NCBI GenBank assembly: GCA_018623405.1
Contig: JAAZVO010000028.1
Span: forward strand, 1 to 17,036
DNA: 17,036 nucleotides
Reading direction: 5' to 3'
From: Crocinitomicaceae bacterium
Lineage (GTDB): Bacteria > Bacteroidota > Bacteroidia > Flavobacteriales_G > Salibacteraceae
Shown here: piece by piece, positions 8,124 through 16,395 of the stretch
Numbering within the stretch: the stretch's first letter is position 1
Layout of the letters: every line of letters starts with the position of its first letter
Notes under the pieces: generated by a model
The model's database searches: none
Told to the model about the DNA's origin: nothing
What the model saw: the letters and a program-made list of their open reading frames with translations, nothing else
Translations under genes and position numbers: made by a program

Positions 8124-11100
8124 TGAAAATATTGCTTACGGTATTTGGTATTATCGCCTTTGCTTTAAGCGTTTATGCACAAGGGTTTCAAAACGATTGG
8201 ATAAACTACAATAACAAATATTTATATTTCAAAATAGTTGATAAAGGCATCTACAGGCTAGATTATCCAACCCTAAATTCGGCTTTAAACAAAATAGGTA
8301 CTTCAATTACAAACCCTTCCTTCAATCACAGTCAACTTCAATTGGTAAAAAATGGAAAACAAGTTCCCTTATTTATTGAAGATGGTGGGGATGGAAACTT
8401 AGATCCCGGAGATTTTATTGAATTTTTTGGTGAAGGAAATGATGGTTGGTTAGACTCTGCTCTGTATGAAGACCCAAACGACCAAAACAACCCTAACTAC
8501 AGTTTTTTTTCTGATACTGCTTATTACTACCTTACCCTAGAGGTTAATTCAACTAATGAAAGAATTACCGAGTTTTCAGATTTAAACTACAGTGCACTTT
8601 CTCCGGCAAATTATGTAATCAATAGAAGCTTTCAGCAATACACTACTAATTACGAAACGGGAGCTACAGATTTTTCAGGAAAAACCGAAGCTGAATATAC
8701 CGAGGGTGAAGGTTGGTTTGATGGCGTTTTCACCTATTTAGGTTCCAAAACAAAAAACCTTAGCACTCCAAATGTATATACCGGAACAGGAGCTCCTAAT
8801 GTTACCCTAAATACTGTTGTTACCGGAGCATCAAATGCTTCAAACATATCTGGAGACGACCACAGGCTTGGAGTTTCATTTAATGGAAGCTTATTTTTCG
8901 ATTTTTCTTTTGAAGGTTACCGATTACTAAAAATCAATGAAACTTTTGCCGCAAGTCAAATTACAGGCAACACAACTCCCATAAAATTTGAATCGCTGCC
9001 ATTACCCAACCCACCTGCATCTGATAGAATGGCGGTAAGCTATGTAGAACTTATTTATCCGCAAACAACAAATTTTGGTGGCGCATCAACTTATGAATTA
9101 TGGGTAGCGCCCAACGCTGCTAAAACAAGACTTGATATTTCATCTTTTTCAACAAATACGGTAAACTTTGTTTATGATTTTAACTCGCGTAGTCGCTGCG
9201 AGGTTAGCCAAACCGGCAGCAGTGTTCAAGTTATTTTACCGCCCGGTCCTCAAAAAAGATGTTACATCTCTACAGAAAATCAAATAAGAAATATTACCAC
9301 TGTTGAGGCCATCAATGGCAATGGAACATTTGTAGATTTTTCTCAAAACCCTCCCGATTCAGCATACCTCATCATCACACATCAAAAACTACTGTCAAGC
9401 GCTAACCAATTTGCGTTAAGAAAATCTCAAGAAGGGTTAAATCCTTTAGTTATTGATGTAGAAGAACTTTATCATCAATTTGCGTTTGGAGTTAGAAAGC
9501 ATCCATTGTCAATTAGAGGGTTTGCAGACTATGCCCTTCAAAGTTGGCCTACTCCACCCCAATACCTATTCTTAGTTGGAAAGTCAATTTCGGCTTATTT
9601 GTGTAGAAGAAACACCACCAATTACGGTAACAATCTTGTGCCCTCCTTTGGGTTTCCAACAACAGATATTTTGCTCACTGCAGGGTTAAACAATACTAAA
9701 TGGCAGCCAGCTTTGGCTACGGGCAGACTTGTTGCCCTCAATAATGCAGATGTGTTGGGCTATGCTGAAAAAGTAGATCAATTTTATCAATCGCAGCAAA
9801 CTGCTTATAATTTTCAGAATAAAGAGTGGATGCGAAATATTTTACATTTTGGAGGAGGTACCAACGCTAATGAGCAATTGGTGCTGCGCAATTACCTCTT
9901 AGATTATGAAGAGTTGCTTACCGATACCTTTTTTGGTGGAGAGGTAACTTCATTTTTTAAAAATACATCATCAGTTATTCAAACAACAGTTTCCGATTCT
10001 GTAAGAAATCTGATAAATAACGGAATATCATTACTTAACTTTTTTGGGCATGCCTCGGGCACTGCATTAGATATTAGCATTGATGACGTAAACACTTATG
10101 ATAACTTCGGAAAATATTTCTTGTTTGTTGCCAACTCGTGTAATGTTGGAGATATTCATACACCCGCGCAAGCCATTGAGGGTATAAACCAAAGTTTTGT
10201 GCTAACTCCGGGCAAAGGCGCTATAGCCTTTCTTGCATCTGTAACCTTAGGCTATCCATCAAGGTTAAACCTTTATACCCATGCAATTTACGAAAACATG
10301 GTTTCAAAAAACTATGGAATGCCTTTGGGTAAAATAATGATAGAAGCAATTAAAGATGTTCAAGATCGCTCAATTATGCGCTCTACTTGCAGAGAGATGA
10401 CTTTACATGGCGACCCATCGCTAAAAATGTATCCTCATCCAAAACCGGATTATGTACTTTCTCCTGAAAGAACCTCAATAGATCCTCAAAAAGTATCTGC
10501 CGAGCTAAGTGAATTTAATCTAAATGTTTTAGTTACCAATATAGGCAAGGCTGTAAAAAGAGAAGTTGGATTGCAAGTAAAACGGACCTTTCCCGATGGT
10601 ACTGATGCCATTTTTACCACCAATATTTCAACTCCAATTTTCAGAGATACTGTAAACCTTACCATTCCGGTTTTTCCTGAAAAAAGTATTGGTAGAAATA
10701 TTTTTGAACTTGCCTTAGATTATCCTATAGTAACTGTAGATGAAATGGATAATACCTCCAATAACCTTTCAACTTATGAGGTTTGGATAACTTCTGATGA
10801 AGTAATCCCCGTTTACCCATCTAACTTAGAGATTATTGAAGAAAGCGGCCCCACTTTTTACACCATTTCTGCAGACCCAAATGCCACCACAAACGAATAC
10901 TTTTTTGAGCTTGACACTACAGACAAATTTAATAGCCCGCTGCTTATTTCATTAAACCAATCCTCAAAAGGGGGAGTTATAAAATGGAAACCCAACATTA
11001 CGTATTTGCCTGATAGTGCCGTTTACTTTTGGAGAGTATCACCTAAACCAAACCCCGACTATAAGTGGCGTGAAGCCTCCTTTACCTATATTCCAAATAA

Positions 11101-13174
11101 ACGCGGTTGGGGTCAAACTAACTTTAATCAATTGAAAGAAAACAGGTTTACATTCTTAAACTATAACCAAAACAATAAGAGTTTATCATTTCTACCAAAC
11201 CAAAAACAATTAGCGGTACAAATTTTAGGTCACCCCAAAACGCAAACCGAATACAATTTTCAAGAGTTTAGGTTAGATGGAGAGTTGATAGAATTTGGGG
11301 TATGTCCTCCCGCGGCACCATCAATTTACGTTGCCGTATTCGACTCATCTAACCTTGAGCCATGGGGAACGCATTTTATTGACAATTCAGGACCCTTTCC
11401 TATTGAGTATAACCCAAACAATTCATTTGGCAACAACAACGACCTTGGCGGATGCCGCTCTAGAGTTGAGTATTTTTTTACCTATGTGCTAAGCAATCCT
11501 GCTCAAGTAAATAGCCTCGAAAATCTATTAAATAATGAAATTCCAGTGGGAAATTATGTGCTTGCCTATACCATTATTAGAGGCGATTTCAAAGATTCTA
11601 CTATTTGGGATAACTTTTTTTTTCAAGCATTTGAAGGTCTTGGAGCAACCCAAATAAGAACTGTTGGAGATTCAATTCCCTATATTTTCTTCGCTCAAAA
11701 AGGAAGAAAATCAACAGCTAAAGAAGCTTTAGGCAATAACTACAACGATGTAGTTAACCTTACAGCAAGTCTTCAAAATAATTTGAGCTTTGGGAGCTAC
11801 GAAACTCCTAGAATTGGTCCTTCAAATTTTTGGCAAACTTTAAATTGGGATTTTAAAAACAATGAGATAAACCGCAATGATTCAGTTACTGTAGAGCTTT
11901 TTGGAATAAACAGCTCAGGAAACGAAGTAAAACTATTAACTCAAAAAAGTTTTACCGGCAGTAACACAAATTTGCCTTCTATTATTGAGGCACAACAATA
12001 CCCTTTCGCTAAGCTAAAAGTAGCTTTTAAAGATGACAGTCTCCAAACGCCATTAAATCCAAATTATCTTCATATAGTTTATGATAAAGCACCAGATTAC
12101 GTTGCTGAAAGCATTACGTCTATCTCCACAACCGATACAATAATGCAAGGTGCAGAACTTTCTATGCTTACCAACTTTAGTAACATTGGTTTTGCTTCAA
12201 CAGATTCTATTTCAATAAATTATACCTTATCAAGTTTACAAACAGATGTTTCAGAGGTTACTGAAAATGCACTTTTATTTTCAGATAATTTCTCTACAAT
12301 TACAGATACTTTTAAAGTAAACACCTTAAATCTTTTTGGACTTTACGCCTTAACAGCAGAAATTAATCCGCGCTTTCCTGATTCTCTTTGGAAACCCGAG
12401 CAGTTTACATTTAACAATTCGGTTACCAAGTTTTTCTATATCCAAGGAGATAACACAAACCCTACGCTAGATGTTACTTTTGATGGAATCCATATTTTAA
12501 ATGGCGATATAGTTTCACCAAATCCCGAAATAAAAATTTGGCTTGACGATGAAAATGAGTTTTTAGCATTAAATGACACTTCGCTATTCAGCTTATATTT
12601 AATTGATCCGGCAAACACTCAACGAAGAATTCCTTTTGTACAAAATGGAGTAGAAAACATTCAGTTTCAACCCGGACAATTACCTGAAAACAAAGCGGAA
12701 CTAACTTATTTTGGAAACTTTACTGAAGATGGCGATTATACACTTATCGTAAAAGCATCAGATGCAAGCAGCAATCGCAGTGGAGAAAAGGATTATAAAA
12801 TATCTTTTGAGGTAATCAATCGATCTACTATTACTGAAATTATGAATTACCCTAATCCGTTTACAACCTCAACACGGTTTGTTTTTACCTTAACAGGAAG
12901 CAAAATTCCTAATGTATTTACCATTCAAATACTAACTGTAACAGGAAAAGTAATTAGAGAAATAACAAAGCAAGAGCTCGGTAACTTAAGAATTGGAAGA
13001 AACATAACAGAATACGCTTGGGATGGAAGAGATGAGTTTGGAGACCGCCTTGGAAACGGGGTTTACCTTTACCGTGTAATTACAAAAATTGAAGGAGAAA
13101 CAATTGAAAAAAGACAATCGGGCGCCGATAGATTCTTTAACCAAGGGCTTGGTAAAATGTATTTAATGCGGTGA
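8120..13174 (+). CDS. porU2: Putative T9SS sortase PorU2, C25 (gingipain-type) cysteine peptidase
   Basis: This 1684-residue secreted protein has a signal peptide (MMKILLTVFGIIAFALSVYAQ; ATG at 8120 or 8123). A long N-terminal beta-rich region runs to about residue 410. The C25 peptidase domain spans about 413-775 and has both catalytic residues: H644 in FFGHASG and C674 in VANSCNVGD, 30 residues apart. Inside the domain, LFLVGKS and GKGAIAFLASVTLGYPS are also typical. CARDB-like and other beta-sandwich modules follow. The protein ends in a FlgD-like/T9SS sorting-type domain (about 1573-1684) with NYPNPFTTSTRFVF and AWDGRDEFGDRLGNGVYLYR. PorU in T9SS cleaves the sorting domain and attaches cargo to A-LPS; canonical PorU is about 1100-1300 residues. 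The greater length and PorV/PorQ-like neighbour fit the variant annotated as PorU2, whose exact role is less certain. A large secreted C25 protease is the alternative. Confidence 0.82.
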   Translation: MMKILLTVFGIIAFALSVYAQGFQNDWINYNNKYLYFKIVDKGIYRLDYPTLNSALNKIGTSITNPSFNHSQLQLVKNGKQVPLFIEDGGDGNLDPGDFIEFFGEGNDGWLDSALYEDPNDQNNPNYSFFSDTAYYYLTLEVNSTNERITEFSDLNYSALSPANYVINRSFQQYTTNYETGATDFSGKTEAEYTEGEGWFDGVFTYLGSKTKNLSTPNVYTGTGAPNVTLNTVVTGASNASNISGDDHRLGVSFNGSLFFDFSFEGYRLLKINETFAASQITGNTTPIKFESLPLPNPPASDRMAVSYVELIYPQTTNFGGASTYELWVAPNAAKTRLDISSFSTNTVNFVYDFNSRSRCEVSQTGSSVQVILPPGPQKRCYISTENQIRNITTVEAINGNGTFVDFSQNPPDSAYLIITHQKLLSSANQFALRKSQEGLNPLVIDVEELYHQFAFGVRKHPLSIRGFADYALQSWPTPPQYLFLVGKSISAYLCRRNTTNYGNNLVPSFGFPTTDILLTAGLNNTKWQPALATGRLVALNNADVLGYAEKVDQFYQSQQTAYNFQNKEWMRNILHFGGGTNANEQLVLRNYLLDYEELLTDTFFGGEVTSFFKNTSSVIQTTVSDSVRNLINNGISLLNFFGHASGTALDISIDDVNTYDNFGKYFLFVANSCNVGDIHTPAQAIEGINQSFVLTPGKGAIAFLASVTLGYPSRLNLYTHAIYENMVSKNYGMPLGKIMIEAIKDVQDRSIMRSTCREMTLHGDPSLKMYPHPKPDYVLSPERTSIDPQKVSAELSEFNLNVLVTNIGKAVKREVGLQVKRTFPDGTDAIFTTNISTPIFRDTVNLTIPVFPEKSIGRNIFELALDYPIVTVDEMDNTSNNLSTYEVWITSDEVIPVYPSNLEIIEESGPTFYTISADPNATTNEYFFELDTTDKFNSPLLISLNQSSKGGVIKWKPNITYLPDSAVYFWRVSPKPNPDYKWREASFTYIPNKRGWGQTNFNQLKENRFTFLNYNQNNKSLSFLPNQKQLAVQILGHPKTQTEYNFQEFRLDGELIEFGVCPPAAPSIYVAVFDSSNLEPWGTHFIDNSGPFPIEYNPNNSFGNNNDLGGCRSRVEYFFTYVLSNPAQVNSLENLLNNEIPVGNYVLAYTIIRGDFKDSTIWDNFFFQAFEGLGATQIRTVGDSIPYIFFAQKGRKSTAKEALGNNYNDVVNLTASLQNNLSFGSYETPRIGPSNFWQTLNWDFKNNEINRNDSVTVELFGINSSGNEVKLLTQKSFTGSNTNLPSIIEAQQYPFAKLKVAFKDDSLQTPLNPNYLHIVYDKAPDYVAESITSISTTDTIMQGAELSMLTNFSNIGFASTDSISINYTLSSLQTDVSEVTENALLFSDNFSTITDTFKVNTLNLFGLYALTAEINPRFPDSLWKPEQFTFNNSVTKFFYIQGDNTNPTLDVTFDGIHILNGDIVSPNPEIKIWLDDENEFLALNDTSLFSLYLIDPANTQRRIPFVQNGVENIQFQPGQLPENKAELTYFGNFTEDGDYTLIVKASDASSNRSGEKDYKISFEVINRSTITEIMNYPNPFTTSTRFVFTLTGSKIPNVFTIQILTVTGKVIREITKQELGNLRIGRNITEYAWDGRDEFGDRLGNGVYLYRVITKIEGETIEKRQSGADRFFNQGLGKMYLMR

Positions 13175-14517
13175 TAAAGAATTTTACACCTCCTCTAATT
13201 TTCGGAATATTTCTAGGTTTTGCTTGGCAGCAATTTGAGTGGTTATTTTGGCTAAACTTTATTGGATTTGTTTATCCATATCTATGGATAAAATCATCAA
13301 ATACAAACTCAGTAAAAGTGGCTCAAATGCTACTGTTTTTATTGCCTTGGTTTGCAATTGGAGGGTTTTGGCTAAATAGCTACAACACAAACTTGTATTT
13401 ATTTGGAGTTGGGGTTTATTCACTTTTATACGCACTGCCTTTTTTAATGACAATAGCAGTAACCAAGAAACTGCAACAAAAATTTCATGTACTCTCATTT
13501 CTCATATTTTTTTTAGCCGTAGAATATATCCAAGAGGCTTTTCATCCATTTGTACCTTGGTTTAATTTAGGAAATGGTTTCGCAGCATCGAGTTTTCAAA
13601 TTCCCATTCTACAAATTTTAGGTAGTAGAGGTGTTTCATTAATGGTGTTGGTAATTGCTTTTATGCTTGGAAAATCCTATTTAAACAATAAAGCAAAACA
13701 GCCCAAAAGGCAGTGTCATTGGTTACTTATTTTACCCTTTATTCTACCCTATTTAAAGTCGCATGAAGTTATTGAAAGCGCTAAAGAAAAAGTGCTGTTT
13801 ATTCAACCTCATAAGCAAATAAATCACCAGTTAAAAACAAATGAAATTCTATTTCAACTTAATAAAGAAAATCTAACTAAAGTTAGTTTAGCCTTGGCGC
13901 CCGAAAGTTTTTTCGATGCTACTGTTGGTGATGAATTTTCTGAATTTCAAAAGGTTTCTTCAACATTCAAGAGTCAAAACATTCCATTTTACTTTGGATA
14001 TGTTCAAAAATCTCCCTACAAAAATTTAATTTTAAATTCCTCTTTTGATACGGTTTACGAAAAGCAAAGACCTGTGCCTGTGGTGGAGGCAAACATTTTT
14101 TCAAACCTTTCCTCAACTCATAAAAACGCTGACTTTGCAATATGCTCAGAGGCAGTTTACGCCAATTTATTTCAAAAAAAAGCAAAAAAAGGCAGTGGAA
14201 AAGTTATGGTGTTTTCCAATGATATTTGGTTCGAAAACTCATCTGCATTTAAGCATCATGCTTTAATGTTAAGGCTTAGAGCAGCAGAAACAGGTAATAC
14301 CATATACAGCGTGGCAAATTCGGGTTTAAGCGGTATTTTTCTCCCAAATGGAGAATTTCAACTTATAGACAAACAAAAATTAGTTGACATACAAACGATT
14401 TTACCAATTGGAATAAATACAAGCTTTGCTGATTACGGCGATGTTTTAGGAAGATTATCCTTATTATTTGCACCATTTTTAATTTTGTACGCTTTTACCT
14501 TGAGAACCAAGTTTTGA
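13171..14517 (+). CDS. lnt: Apolipoprotein N-acyltransferase
   Basis: This 448-residue inner-membrane enzyme adds the third acyl chain to the N-terminal cysteine of lipoproteins. About six hydrophobic segments precede residue 205. A periplasmic nitrilase-like (CN-hydrolase) domain follows, and a final TM (SLLFAPFLILYAFTL) ends the chain. The catalytic triad reads as E245 (LAPESFF), K298 (VYEKQRPVPVVE) and C325 (FAICSEAVYANLF). The E305 in VPVVE corresponds to the conserved glutamate of VPFGE. Family landmarks VPWFNLGN and NDIWFENSSAFKHHALMLRLRAAETG are present. It is shorter than the roughly 500 residues of proteobacterial Lnt, with reduced loops. The start is GTG 13171, overlapping the porU2 stop (GTGA); the TTGA junction follows at pabB. 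Confidence 0.92.
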   Translation: MIKNFTPPLIFGIFLGFAWQQFEWLFWLNFIGFVYPYLWIKSSNTNSVKVAQMLLFLLPWFAIGGFWLNSYNTNLYLFGVGVYSLLYALPFLMTIAVTKKLQQKFHVLSFLIFFLAVEYIQEAFHPFVPWFNLGNGFAASSFQIPILQILGSRGVSLMVLVIAFMLGKSYLNNKAKQPKRQCHWLLILPFILPYLKSHEVIESAKEKVLFIQPHKQINHQLKTNEILFQLNKENLTKVSLALAPESFFDATVGDEFSEFQKVSSTFKSQNIPFYFGYVQKSPYKNLILNSSFDTVYEKQRPVPVVEANIFSNLSSTHKNADFAICSEAVYANLFQKKAKKGSGKVMVFSNDIWFENSSAFKHHALMLRLRAAETGNTIYSVANSGLSGIFLPNGEFQLIDKQKLVDIQTILPIGINTSFADYGDVLGRLSLLFAPFLILYAFTLRTKF

Positions 14518-15782
14518 AGAAATCTAACACTTTTTATGCTCATCAACTTCCCAAAGACTGGAAGTTGCGTTTACTAGCTAAAATTCTTAAGGAAGATAAA
14601 AACTTTTGCTTTTTCGATTCTCATCAACAAGAAAATATAAACTATCCGCACCTACATTATAACGCGGTTATTGCCATTGGCGAGAAAGAAGTTTTAGAAC
14701 CTAAAACCCACAAATGGCAAGCCCTTGAAACCTTTGTAGAGGACAAAAAAAATTGGAAATTTGGTTTTTTAAGTTACGATTTAAAGAATGAGATTGAAAG
14801 CCTTACTTCAAAAAATAAAGATTTTGTGGGTTTCCCCGAGTTGTACTTTTTCAAACCTGAAACTGTTATTACAGAGCGCGATGGAATAGTTGAAGTATTG
14901 GGTGATTTGTCATTTGATTTGAATGTACTACCGACAATTTCAACCGAAAAATTATACCTACCAAAAACTGAATTTACAAGTTCAACTTCAAAGCAACAAT
15001 ACTTAGAGCAGGTCCATAAACTCAAACAACACATTCAAAGGGGCGATATTTACGAAATAAATTATTGCATAACCTTTTTGGCCAACAACTATAAAGTTGA
15101 CCCACTTGCTTTATTCTACCATTTTTTAGAAGATGCCCATGTGCCTTTTAGCAGTTTTTGTCGCATAAACGATCATTTTATTTTTTCGGCAAGCCCTGAA
15201 AGGTTTCTGAAAAAATCAGGAACTAAAGTTATTTCTCAACCAATAAAGGGTACTTCCAAAAGAGGTAATCAACCTATTTTAGAAGCAAAACAATTAAGTG
15301 ATAGCTTGAAAGATAGAACAGAAAATGTTATGATTGTTGACCTTGTGCGTAACGACCTTTCTAGAACAGCAAAACGTGGTTCAGTTAGAGTGGAAGAGCT
15401 ATTTGGTATTTATTCCTTTCCTGAAGTCCACCAAATGATTTCAACAGTTGCTTGCGAAATTGAAGAACACGAAAACCCAATTGAATTTATAAAAAAATGT
15501 TTCCCTATGGGGAGCATGACAGGAGCTCCAAAAATTAGTGCTATGCAATTAGCAGAAGAACACGAAAACTTTAAGAGGGGTTTATATTCAGGCAGTATCG
15601 GTTATTTTACCCCTGATAACAACTTCGATTTTAATGTTGTAATAAGAACTGCCATTTTAAATTCTAAAACAAAAGTGTTAAGTTATGCTGTTGGTGGAGC
15701 AATTACTGCGCTATCTGATAACGAACAAGAATTTGAAGAGTGTTTGCTAAAAGCAGAAAGATTTTTTAAAATTTTTAGATAA
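14514..15782 (+). CDS. pabB: Aminodeoxychorismate synthase component I (PabB)
   Basis: This 422-residue chorismate-binding enzyme makes 4-amino-4-deoxychorismate, leading to p-aminobenzoate and folate. Conserved blocks: HIQRGDIYEINYCITF (about residue 175), FSASPERF (about 225), QPIKGTSKRG with K245, MIVDLVRNDLSR, FPMGSMTGAPKISAMQLAEE and RGLYSGSIGYF. The lysine in PIKGT is the nucleophile typical of PabB; anthranilate synthase (TrpE) has alanine here (PIAGT), which supports PabB over TrpE. No fused lyase or amidotransferase domain is present, so PabA and PabC must be encoded elsewhere. The start is TTG 14514, inside the lnt stop (TTGA); no ATG follows near the N-terminus. A palindromic terminator lies just after the stop. 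Confidence 0.92.
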   Translation: MKKSNTFYAHQLPKDWKLRLLAKILKEDKNFCFFDSHQQENINYPHLHYNAVIAIGEKEVLEPKTHKWQALETFVEDKKNWKFGFLSYDLKNEIESLTSKNKDFVGFPELYFFKPETVITERDGIVEVLGDLSFDLNVLPTISTEKLYLPKTEFTSSTSKQQYLEQVHKLKQHIQRGDIYEINYCITFLANNYKVDPLALFYHFLEDAHVPFSSFCRINDHFIFSASPERFLKKSGTKVISQPIKGTSKRGNQPILEAKQLSDSLKDRTENVMIVDLVRNDLSRTAKRGSVRVEELFGIYSFPEVHQMISTVACEIEEHENPIEFIKKCFPMGSMTGAPKISAMQLAEEHENFKRGLYSGSIGYFTPDNNFDFNVVIRTAILNSKTKVLSYAVGGAITALSDNEQEFEECLLKAERFFKIFR

Positions 15783-15804
15783 TTTCAAAAATCTGAACAT
15801 AAAA

Positions 15805-15824
15805 AAAGGGGCAATTGCCCCTTT
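15805..15824. terminator. Perfect palindrome, intrinsic terminator between pabB and hsp20
   Basis: A 20-base perfect palindrome (AAAGGGGC, AATT, GCCCCTTT) lies in the 63-base gap between the convergent stops of pabB (15782) and hsp20 (15846). Read from hsp20 (- strand), the GC-rich stem is followed by seven T, an ideal intrinsic terminator. Read from pabB the T tract is only three bases long before AAAAA, so termination in that direction should be weaker. The whole element is bidirectional in form. Confidence 0.85.
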
Positions 15825-15845
15825 AAAAATCTCTAATTTTTTAGT

Positions 15846-16280
15846 TTAGAAAATGTCTATCAATCTTTTCTTTTTTTCCTTCTTTAACATTTTTGGAAGT
15901 TCCACTTTCAAAATTCCATCTTGATAATTGGCCTTAATTTTATCGGCATTTACGTTTTCAGGAAGTTGAAAACTTCTTTCGAATGAATGGTAATGAAACT
16001 CTCTTTTAATGAATGACTCATCTTTATTTTCAACTTCATTTCTCTTTTCAGAGTAGATTTTTAACATGTTGTCATCAACTTCAATGTTAATCTCTTTTTT
16101 GTTGAACCCGGGGGCAGATAACTCTAAATGAAAAGCTTTTTCATCTTCTTTTATATTAGCTGAAGGAACAAAACTGTTTCTTGCTAAAGATCTTCCTCCC
16201 ATTAGGAAATCATCATTAAAAAATTCATCAATTAAATTTGGGGAAATTGTACTTGGTTTTGAATATCTTACTAGTGTCAT
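15846..16280 (-). CDS. Small heat-shock protein, Hsp20/alpha-crystallin family
   Basis: This 144-residue cytoplasmic holdase chaperone binds unfolding proteins without ATP. A short N-terminal arm (LIDEFFNDDFLMG) precedes the alpha-crystallin domain at about residues 40-132. That domain starts with SANIKEDEKAFHLELSAPGF and includes INIEVDDNMLKIYSEK, EFHYHSFERSFQLPENV and the hallmark DGILKVELPK. The C-terminus carries an I-x-I anchor motif (LIDIF) used in oligomer assembly. The start is ATG 16280. No CIRCE-type inverted repeat is present upstream, so HrcA control is not supported; a 10-base palindrome at 16303-16312 is the only symmetric element seen. Confidence 0.95.
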   Translation of the reverse strand: MTLVRYSKPSTISPNLIDEFFNDDFLMGGRSLARNSFVPSANIKEDEKAFHLELSAPGFNKKEINIEVDDNMLKIYSEKRNEVENKDESFIKREFHYHSFERSFQLPENVNADKIKANYQDGILKVELPKMLKKEKKKRLIDIF

Positions 16281-16302
16281 TGTTTTAAATTTTATGGTTA
16301 AA

Positions 16303-16312
16303 CATTCGAATG
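16303..16312. repeat. Perfect 10-base palindrome CATTCGAATG in the hsp20-tilS divergent region
   Basis: CATTCGAATG is its own reverse complement and lies 22 bases upstream of the hsp20 ATG, in the 115-base region shared with tilS. It is short and symmetry does not extend beyond the ten bases. It could be half of an operator or chance. Confidence 0.3.
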
Positions 16313-16359
16313 CAGTTGTTCAAACCAAATACCAACTCCAAAACTTAAAGGTTTTAAAG

Positions 16360-16367
16360 TAATTTTG
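16360..16367 (+). promoter_or_regulatory. -7 promoter element (TAATTTTG) for tilS
   Basis: TAATTTTG matches TAnnTTTG and ends 28 bases before the TTG start at 16396, leaving a leader of roughly 20-25 bases, longer than at the other genes of the window. No TTTG is seen 19-21 bases upstream. Confidence 0.45.
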
Positions 16368-16395
16368 TCACAACCATTAGATCAATCCTGTCAAT

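Noticed and set aside
11295..12618. Two short open frames inside porU2 (+ strand 11295-11492 and - strand 12436-12618)
   Set aside because: Both are out of frame or antisense in a continuous 1684-codon gene, with no start context or recognisable domain.
13259..14266. Three open frames within lnt (- strand 13259-13498 and 13967-14185, + strand 14045-14266)
   Set aside because: They overlap the membrane segments and catalytic domain of lnt, which carries the conserved residues.
14774..15034. - strand open frame within pabB
   Set aside because: It is antisense to pabB and has no promoter element or family pattern.
14514..15782. Anthranilate synthase component I (TrpE) as identity of the chorismate-binding enzyme
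   Set aside because: The PIKGT lysine favours PabB over TrpE (PIAGT), and no trp genes are adjacent.
16281..16395. CIRCE (HrcA operator) upstream of hsp20
   Set aside because: The TTAGCACTC-N9-GAGTGCTAA inverted repeat is not there; only an unrelated 10-base palindrome is seen.
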